From contig MU858063.1 of assembly GCA_033297075.1 (NCBI GenBank), forward strand, positions 186,001 to 250,000: 64,000 nt of DNA. The letters are read 5' to 3'. This DNA comes from Rhypophila decipiens (Eukaryota; Ascomycota; Sordariomycetes; Sordariales; Naviculisporaceae). Each line of letters opens with the position of its first letter. Position 1 is the first letter of the stretch. Below the pieces are notes generated by a model. It had not been told where the DNA came from. It did no database searches and worked only from the letters and a program-made list of their open reading frames with translations. Made by a program: the position numbers and the translations under genes. Below, piece after piece: positions 57,383 to 64,000 of the stretch.

Positions 57383-57521
57383 TGCCCCCGAGCGGATTCC
57401 AACCGCTGACCTCGGAAACGCTGATATTTCGCTGAATAGACTTCGCTGGAAAACTCGCTAATCTCAAACGCTGTGTGAAATATCAACGCTGCCCGCGCTC
57501 TGATCACTGAGCTACGGGGGC
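57383..57521 (-). tRNA. tRNA-like gene, copy B (139 nt, atypical)
   Basis: Same plan as the 14973-15089 copy: acceptor GCCCCCG/CGGGGGC with discriminator A, A box TAGCTCAGTGA, and the 3' T arm. The B box reads GGTTGGAATCC, with G in place of the normally invariant C. The intervening region is longer (about 65 extra nt) and contains its own 9-bp hairpin (TGATATTTC with GAAATATCA). T33 and an anticodon cannot be assigned with confidence. A run of five Ts follows the 3' end within 12 nt, a normal Pol III stop. The upstream flank matches copy A, including a TATA element at about -50. Either an intron-bearing, diverged tRNA or a tRNA-derived pseudogene. Confidence 0.4.
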
Positions 57522-58154
57522 TTCTGCTTTTTGTGGCTTTTTGTTAGGACCCCTAGGTTGGAAGTCATACATATACCCTCTTTGGGGGTTTATAACCTTT
57601 GTTGTGGTGGAGAATGAGGCTGTGGCTTGAATTCTCGTGATGGCATCATCGTCGGGGTGCTATGTGGTTCTTTGAGGTGATGATGAGCTGGACTTTATGT
57701 GATGATGTCCACGCCTACCAAACGTCACTGACGGACTCAAGCTAGCTTGGGGTTGTCAAAGAGCTGCCCGGACTTGACGTACCCTGTTCCTGAAACTAAT
57801 ATCAACATAATGGTCAACGGGGAATGTGCTCATAATTATATACCTCCTCCATCCTGGACAAAACGAAGTGAGAAACACAGCTCATGACTGTTCCATACAT
57901 GTGCTTAGAAGCCTTTCCACCTCCCAGGTTGTTAGCTTCATACTTTATTATCTCTTATATAGCGGAAGTCAGTATATTTCACTTACCATCGGCGATAGCT
58001 CTTCTACTTCTTGGCCATCTTCTTACCACTAGTACACACTAAGACTGAACCCGCGATGGACTGACCCTCTCCAAGAAAAAGGAGACTCGCTGGCTTGTTC
58101 ACTGAAATATCTCATCAAAGCCACGCCGCGGCCGCTCCAGAATAGTCACAGTGG
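57522..58154. other. Intergenic; start is the conserved tRNA-like 5' flank
   Basis: About the first 110 bp match the 5' flank of copy A. Beyond that nothing is recognised. Confidence 0.35.
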
Positions 58155-58657
58155 AAAGCGATGATGAGAACTCTGAGTCAGCTTGCGAAACAATTAATCG
58201 ACTGCAGCAGCTGGTCACCTATTCTCCAGACTCTGACGGCAACAAGAATGACACCCAAACCGTCGGCCTGGTAGTGAGGCGAGGCCCCGACACAATGAAC
58301 GACACTATCAGCATCAAGAAGCGCGGTGCTAGGTCTGGTCCCACACCCGTAGAGGAAAGCGCAGTGTTGTTGCCACCTCGCCTTGTGCTTGCTGACTTGA
58401 CCTTGAAGCGTGAAGCAGTCCCCCCCCCCCCCCACCCCTTCCTACTCCTCCAGCCAATATGTCGTCGACTCGCAAGTCTTCCCGCATCAGCGCCGCCACC
58501 AACGCCAATGCCACAGCCAGCAGCCAGCCCAGAGCCAAAGTCAGAGGTGGCCCCGGCGACTTCCATCCGGGGAGCGGCCCTGGGTACCGTGGCGGACCTG
58601 GACTACTTACTCCATAAAGTCCTTGATAGTCTTGCCAATCAACTCGCCCAACTTTAG
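58155..58657 (+). pseudogene. Plus-strand coding-like stretch with C-tract frameshift
   Basis: A frame without ATG (GTG at 58151, preceded by CACAG) reads ESDDENSESACETINRLQQL and further as plausible protein up to a run of 14-15 Cs (58421-58434). Beyond the run another frame starts MSSTRKSSRISAATNANATA. The homopolymer suggests slippage in the genome or in sequencing. No family recognised. Confidence 0.25.
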
Positions 58658-58689
58658 GCGTTCTAGTAGTCGTCAATATCCTCACTTTT

Positions 58690-58913
58690 CTGGTAATCGG
58701 AAATTCCTTGCCGTTCTGGTGATGGTGATATGGATGAGGCGGTCTTGTTCTTCAGGCCATGAAGTTGCATTCTCATTCAAGCTCTCGAGTCTCGATTTGC
58801 TCTCTTATAGCCTTGAGCTCTTTCGCCTGCTGGCCCAATATATACTTGTAGAGCTGAAACTCCATAACAATCTGCGCTGTACTCTTTTCCGGGCCCTGAT
58901 CCCATAAGTACTT
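58690..58913 (-). pseudogene. Minus-strand coiled-coil relic
   Basis: The minus strand reads KYLWDQGPEKSTAQIVMEFQ then LYKYILGQQAKELKAIREQI up to a stop. One frame over it continues LNENATSWPEEQDRLIHITI to another stop. Convincing heptad-like protein with a single frame jump points to a dead gene fragment, perhaps of a transposable element. Family not recognised. Confidence 0.35.
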
Positions 58914-59964
58914 AATAGACTAGCCTCTAAGTCTTCGCCCGGAACGACCATAGGAGGCCCGAACAGCGTTATTTATACAGACGTACTCTTTGTGCTTGGA
59001 AAAATGCTTTACAATAAATAGCCTTTATTTCACTTTTGACTGCACAAACACTTGTATGGTATAGAAGTAGAAACCCGAGGTTGGGGAGGGGCTGAAAACG
59101 GCGAACAGCCTGGGCGGTAGGTATAGACTGGAGAGAGAATTGGGAACACCAATGAGGTTGGCGCAAGTATAGTTCATTCTGCCGGGACGGAAAGTGACTT
59201 GCTGCATTGTAGTGCTAGCCAGTTCCCATTTGCATCGGTACAAGAGGACCAATGCCCAGTGCCTCTCACCAAGCCACCAAGTCCGGCCATAATAGTCGGG
59301 TTGAACAAGGCGGATGTTAGTATTATGTATGGCCCTTTGGGTCCATTCTTGGTAAAGTATGCAGCTTGTATAAAGAGGCATCATGTCGATGCCATGTACA
59401 CATTGCTTCGGACATGCTCAGGATTGTTGGGTTTCCAGCGCAAGGATATATTCATCTGTCCGTTTCCGCCAGGAACAGGATCCCTCCATATTCATGAGTT
59501 CTCCTTGCCTCATGAAAGCTCAATGTGCTGTTATCAATGGCCCCATTATCTCCATTGTCCCACTGAATCAGCGCTGGGGTCTTGGTCTGGCAGTGGTATC
59601 TTTATTATAGTACATATAGTACAGGTCTATCATGTATCCGTTCCCCTGTTATACAGCTACTCCCGTCTTTATCCGCAGAGGAGAGAATGAGTGGAACGAG
59701 CTGTGTCAGTTTTCGCAATGTTCCCATATGACCCCGCTCATCACTCGGTGGTCGGTTCTTAACCGATCGGATATGTCCCCTGAGCAACTAGGTCGCAGAT
59801 AGGGGCGTGAATATCGTATCCGTATGCCGCATCGCCGTATCCCCCCTTCCCTCCTGGCCTCCATCACTTTGGCTTGATCCCGAGATTCCCTACTACCATC
59901 CGGATCCATGTTCCCAGTATGGCACCAGAACTTGGACAGGCCCCCTCAAACCAAGAGCGCAACC
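58914..59964. other. Possible decayed DNA, no intact gene
   Basis: The minus strand at about 59200-59340 reads LVQPDYYGRTWWLGERHWAL then VLLYRCKWELAS, which looks protein-like but has no start or flanking exons. COX17 ends at 59965. Confidence 0.3.
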
Positions 59965-60448
59965 TCATACTTTAAATCCATACCCAGCCATACAACTCTT
60001 GTAAAGCTCAATCGTCGACTTGCAATCTTTCTCGGGATCGTCGGCTTTCGAAAAGAGCATGCACTCGTCGCGCTTGGCTTTCTCGTCTTTGCACACGCAG
60101 CATGGCTGTAACAATTATATCGTGTCAACTAAACTGTGTCTTTTTTTTCCAAAACATCATCTCCTCCAGGAAAAAAAGGTGAATTTATTTCGAGAACTAG
60201 CTTAAGCAGCATGATCTGGGCGTTTTTGGCGTGCAACAAACAGGCAGGAGGAAAGTTAAATCGCAACGCACCTTGGGCTTAGAAGCTGCGTCGCCGGATG
60301 CAGCTGGAGCTACTGGAGCTGGAGCTGGGGAAACTGTAATCATTGCCAGTCAGCCATCGAACCGGTTGTCGTTGTCTCGATTGCCGGAATCTGCTCAGGA
60401 TGGTGGGGTGCGTGTCGCAAACTCACGATTTGATTGTTGCGCCCCCAT
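59965..60448 (-). CDS. COX17: Cox17 copper metallochaperone (three exons, 74 aa)
   Basis: Exons 60427-60448, 60272-60333 and 59965-60105 total 225 bp in frame. Intron 1 (60334-60426) starts GTGAGT and ends GATTACAG; intron 2 (60106-60271) starts GTGCGT and ends TGTTACAG. The protein starts MGAQQSNLSPAPAPVAP, a short Ala/Pro N-terminus. It has the copper-binding CCxC motif at C30-C31-V-C33 and the twin CX9C pairs C33/C43 and C56/C66, then the conserved end SCMAGYGFKV. Cox17 sits in the mitochondrial intermembrane space (imported and oxidised by the Mia40 route through the CX9C motifs) and passes Cu(I) to Sco1 and Cox11 for cytochrome c oxidase assembly. Length is normal. The short exons hide it from simple ORF searches. 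Confidence 0.95.
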
Positions 60449-60966
60449 CTTGGCTGCTATGGGTCTTGCTCGACTTGTTTAAATGCGCCTCCGGAGAATG
60501 TTGTATGCGTAAAAGAGAGAATCGCGAGTTGAACGAGTGTTGCAATTCCAGGTGAGGTGAGTGAGCAAGTTTTATTTAAACATGATCGCGACCAAGCCGA
60601 ACTCTCGGGAATCTGCGGGCCTTGGAGGCAATTGATTTGTCAATCACATCAAAATGTCACCATTAAACATTTTCTGGAAGTTCAAAATGACAGGGGTGTA
60701 GCTCCACTGCGGGATGCGCCAAGAACGATGGCGTCAGGTGCGGCTCCCCAGGTACAAAGGTACTTGGGCAGCACGTGATACCCCTTATCGTGACCACAGT
60801 CGCATTACTGTTGTCAAAACTATCTACAACAAAAGGGCAGAATATTAACAAATCAAATATGAGACGGATCAAAAATAAAAATGGCAAAAATGGCATAAAG
60901 CTCAGGGCACCCCGGTGGGTGCCCTGCCGAAAAGCCTCTGACGGCTTTTACCATTTGGGGGGGAAG
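60449..60966. other. COX17 upstream region
   Basis: Presumed promoter. No other gene recognised. Confidence 0.4.
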
Positions 60967-61058
60967 TGGCCGCAATCAGGTTCGAACCTGTAACCTCACC
61001 GGTGAGGTACGTGCGCCGTTGGGGGAGAGGCGGCACTGGAACCATTGGACTCGCGGCC
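60967..61058 (-). tRNA. Degenerate tRNA-like sequence (92 nt)
   Basis: The minus strand has a 7-bp acceptor pairing (GGCCGCG with TGCGGCC, discriminator A), an A-box-like AGTCCAATGG and a B-box-like GGTTCGAACCT. Between them lies a perfect 8-bp hairpin (ACCTCACC with GGTGAGGT), like a long variable arm or intron. The T stem pairs poorly and the anticodon arm (GCCG...CGGC) has an over-large loop. A CTC (Glu) anticodon is conceivable but not established. Likely a tRNA pseudogene or tRNA-derived repeat. Confidence 0.35.
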
Positions 61059-61340
61059 GAATGGCAACTTGTAACCTCCCAACTCCCCCGATGAAAGTGA
61101 TGGTTAGAATCAGGGCTTATATGCCCCGTGACCAGTCTGCCAAAGGATGTTCCAAGTGTACAGACAAGAACCAATCTTGAATTAACATCTGCGCATTCAG
61201 CTGCCTGCCTTCGCTGTCTAGGTTCTAGCTGCTCACAATAAATTCGCTCTCACCCACGCACTATTGAATCTCAACAATAGCCAAAACAATATCCATCCAC
61301 TCCCATCACAGGACCAGCTTCGCCATTCAACCAAGTCTCG
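61059..61340. other. Intergenic, 3' flank of TEL2
   Basis: Nothing recognised. Confidence 0.4.
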
Positions 61341-64000
61341 CTAACCAAACCCAATCAAATCCCCAACCATGACCAACTGATAACTCTCAATCCCCTCATT
61401 CAACCGAACAAGCACACCAGCAGCCAACATCTTGACATCCGCCTCCTCGCCCGCTCCATCACCACCCCTCAACCCCCGAAACACGTCAGCAACCCATTCC
61501 TGCGCCTCGACCACCTCGCGACCCATCTCGGAGCACAAATCTCTCATCCGTCCCTCGTTCACATCCAACATGGTCAGGAAGCCAAACAAAATGGCCTGCG
61601 TGACCGGGAGATCCCCCACGGCATGGGCGCGCACCGCCGTACTTAGGAGAATCCTCCATAGCTCGGCGGTCATTTCTGGTAGCGACAGGGTACTCGGTCC
61701 CGAGGCATGTACAAGTAGCGCCAAGGTCTTGAGGTATAATGATAAAAGGTAAGGCTGGAAAAGGATGCCTCTTGTTCGAGAAGAGGAGGAATGAAGAGCT
61801 GCTTGGAATCTTGCTGTCAAAGGGGAGAAGAAGGATGTGTAGAGAAGCTGAGCTGTTGTATTGGGAATGTTGCGGATTCGAGGGCGAGGTTTGTGTTTGA
61901 TCTTGACCTTCTTGGTATCGGTGCTGCCTTGCTTTTCTTCTAGTCGAGACGTGAATGTTGACAGCTTGAGGACGTCGGGACCTGTCGCGGAATCAGCGGC
62001 GCTGGCTGCTAGGGGCGCGAGAAAATCCGAGGTTAAGGATTTGGTGACGCTTTCTAGCGCGTTGGGGGGTAGTGGTTTTAGAGATGATGTGGCTGATAAT
62101 TGGCGGTCAGAAGGGTTCTGAGGAGTGAGAAAGAGATTTTCGACTTTTTCGGGCAGTCGTTTGGAAGGAAACGCTCCTCCTCCGGTGGCGTAGGTTGATG
62201 TCTCGAATCCGGCGAGCTCTCGGGCGCCAAGACCTAGCACGACGAGCACCGCTGCCCGCTGAGAGATGGAATAATCGCCGTCAAAGAAGGTCTTGGCAAA
62301 CCAGGGGCCCATCATCTTGGCTTGTGCCACGATGAGGGCTACCATCCCCTGGGCACGCAGCTCGTCAAAGCTGTCGATCTCGAACTTATCTTGGAGGCCG
62401 ATCAACAGGGAAGCTAGCTCCTCTGCATGCTCCGAGACTTCGGTGCCGAATCCAGCTTTTCGACGGATGAGGGGCGGGGCTGTGGTGAGAGCTAATTTCT
62501 GGCGGTCATAGTTGTCTGTATCTCGAAGGTAGGTGATGAGATCTCTGATATATACTGGGGCCTTGGGTTTGTTTCTCGTAATGAGAGTCGGGTCGTCATC
62601 CGAGTCCTCTTCGTCCGAGTCTGGCTTTGCATAAGTGGGAAGATCATCATCCTCCATTTCTTCATCACTCAACTCCTCGATAATGAAACCTTGTTGGGGC
62701 AATTTTGGGGGAGCTTTTGAGACAGGCGCTTGTTTCCGGATGCTTGGCTTCCCTGCTGGTTTTGGATTCTCCTTGTCAGCCTGCTTTGTAAAAAGGTCTC
62801 CTATCGTGCCAATTTCATCGGCTACTTGTGTAAGCCCCTTGTACCATTTACCCTCCTCTTCGTTTGTCTCTTCCATATGGAAGTCCAGTCGTTTCTCGCC
62901 TTTGTCGACGAGTCCGGAGAGCGCTTCTCCAACAACCATTCCAAGGAACCGTGCTCTCTGATGAGGAGCAGACAGTCTGTTTGATATGGTATTGAGCCAT
63001 ACACTGGACCGCATAAGCATGGTGAGCTTTATTGGGGATTTCCTGAAAGCATATCCGGCACTCAGAAGCAGGACCTGCGCGTGAACTGCCAAGAGTGTTA
63101 GCCCCGCCCCTTGGATGATGACCGTTGTAATGGAATAGATGACCTGCCTTCTTGCTGGAGAATTGGTGAATGCTTGATATACAGCTGGTCTCCAAACTGG
63201 CTGATGCTCTTTTCCAGCACGGTCACGATACTGTCCTTATCCTGAGCAACCACTGCCAGAACAGCCCGACGGATCCCAATGCCTTCACCGAGCCCCGCAC
63301 CAGATGAACTTGTCAACCACTCAACTAGATGGGACCGCAAGCTTTCATCTGAACCCAGAATGTTGGAAATAGCTGACGCAGCAGACGATATGATTGGCTT
63401 TGAAGTATCCTTATGAGAATCGCCCAAACGGTTCAGGTAATCCTGGGAAAGGATTCTGAGCACCGTAAACAATACTTTTCGCTGTTCGGTTGGGCGTAGC
63501 GCCTCAAGAAGGACTCTAAATTGGGCATCTATGGCAGGTACTAGTGCCAGAAAAACATTCTTGACAAGTAACTCTGTGATATCGTTAGTTTTGACTCAAT
63601 GTTCTGGTACAGGGCTTGTTAGTCAAATCTCACCGGAATGCCCCAGCTGGAGGGTCTTGACAAATAATTCAGACCATGCCTTGACCTGGGTCTCTGCTGA
63701 CCTCGATTCCAACCACCTCACGATATTCCGACCCAGCCATTGTGTGTATTTCAGAGCATCCGCCGGCCAAGTTCCGTCGTTGTTTGTGTTACTGGGTTGG
63801 GTCACAACCTCAGCAGCTTCTGCAGACAAGGACACAACACGACCACTTCCAAACAGCGAGACAAACTCATGTGTGAGTGGTCTGATCTTGGCCTCACTTG
63901 TGAGGGAAGCGGTGGCCGAGTTCCATATCCGCCACACACAGTCATCGCCTTCCAGAACATGACATAAGAGATCGAGCAGTATCCTTAGGTTCATGGATAT
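61341..64000 (-). CDS. TEL2: Telomere length regulation protein Tel2/TELO2 (5' end beyond window)
   Basis: Exons seen: 63634-64000 (continues outside), 63148-63573 and 61341-63085. Intron 63574-63633 is GT-AG with an ACTAAC branch point. Intron 63086-63147 appears to be GC-AG (AAG|GCAGGT...GGCTAACAC...GGCAG); only that choice keeps the frame, giving SPILQQEVHAQVLLLSAGYA. The segment KAPVYIRDLITYLRDTDNYD with AKMMGPWFAKTFFDGDYSIS and QRAAVLVVLGLGARELAG is the Telomere_reg-2 region. An acidic loop (IEELSDEEMEDDDLP; KPDSDEEDSDDDPT) precedes it. Tel2 with Tti1 and Tti2 brings PIKK kinases (ATM/Tel1, ATR/Mec1, TOR) to Hsp90-R2TP for folding. The first ATG visible (63994) is internal to the family's usual N-terminus. 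Confidence 0.93.

Overview
The window looks like chromosomal DNA of a filamentous ascomycete (Pezizomycotina, probably a Sordariomycete). The reasons are short GT-AG introns with CTAAC-type branch points, a Zn2Cys6 regulator, a 2EXR-domain protein, long low-complexity protein tails and an AT-rich block of the kind left by repeat-induced point mutation (RIP). There are no operons, CRISPR arrays or bacterial signals. Several gene models had to be assembled by hand across introns.

Layout. 0-9.7 kb: a small Ser-rich ORF, decayed coding fragments (one with SNF2-helicase motifs), a 2EXR protein (minus), an inverted repeat, an AT-rich island and a Pro/His-rich protein (plus). 11-16 kb: relics (secreted-protein start, glutamine-synthetase-like fragment, 2EXR-like fragment), a possible three-exon gene, and a 170-bp foldback element with TA ends that abuts a tRNA-like gene. 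16.3-26.4 kb: a large Zn2Cys6 transcription factor and a three-exon PX-PH-RhoGAP protein (Bem3 type), both minus. 26.4-39.6 kb: gene-poor, with a 380-bp inverted-repeat element. 39.6-40.5 kb: a Ser-rich protein with five RRxS sites. 40.5-48 kb: gene-poor, with simple repeats and a RecQ-helicase relic. 48-54 kb: a BTB-domain protein and PXR1 (both minus). 54.2-57.1 kb: an apparently intact Crypton tyrosine-recombinase transposon. 57-61 kb: a second tRNA-like locus, relics, COX17 (three exons) and a third, degenerate tRNA-like sequence. 61.3-64 kb: TEL2, whose 5' end lies outside the window.

The confident genes are housekeeping or regulatory: copper delivery to cytochrome oxidase (COX17), rRNA/snoRNA maturation (PXR1), PIKK maturation (TEL2) and Rho GTPase polarity signalling (RhoGAP). 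They do not form one pathway. The most notable mobile content is the Crypton, which carries a complete catalytic residue set about 0.5 kb upstream of PXR1. Next are a two-member family of non-canonical tRNA-like loci with conserved upstream TATA elements, one fused to a foldback element, and a series of helicase and enzyme relics marking old insertions or dead genes.
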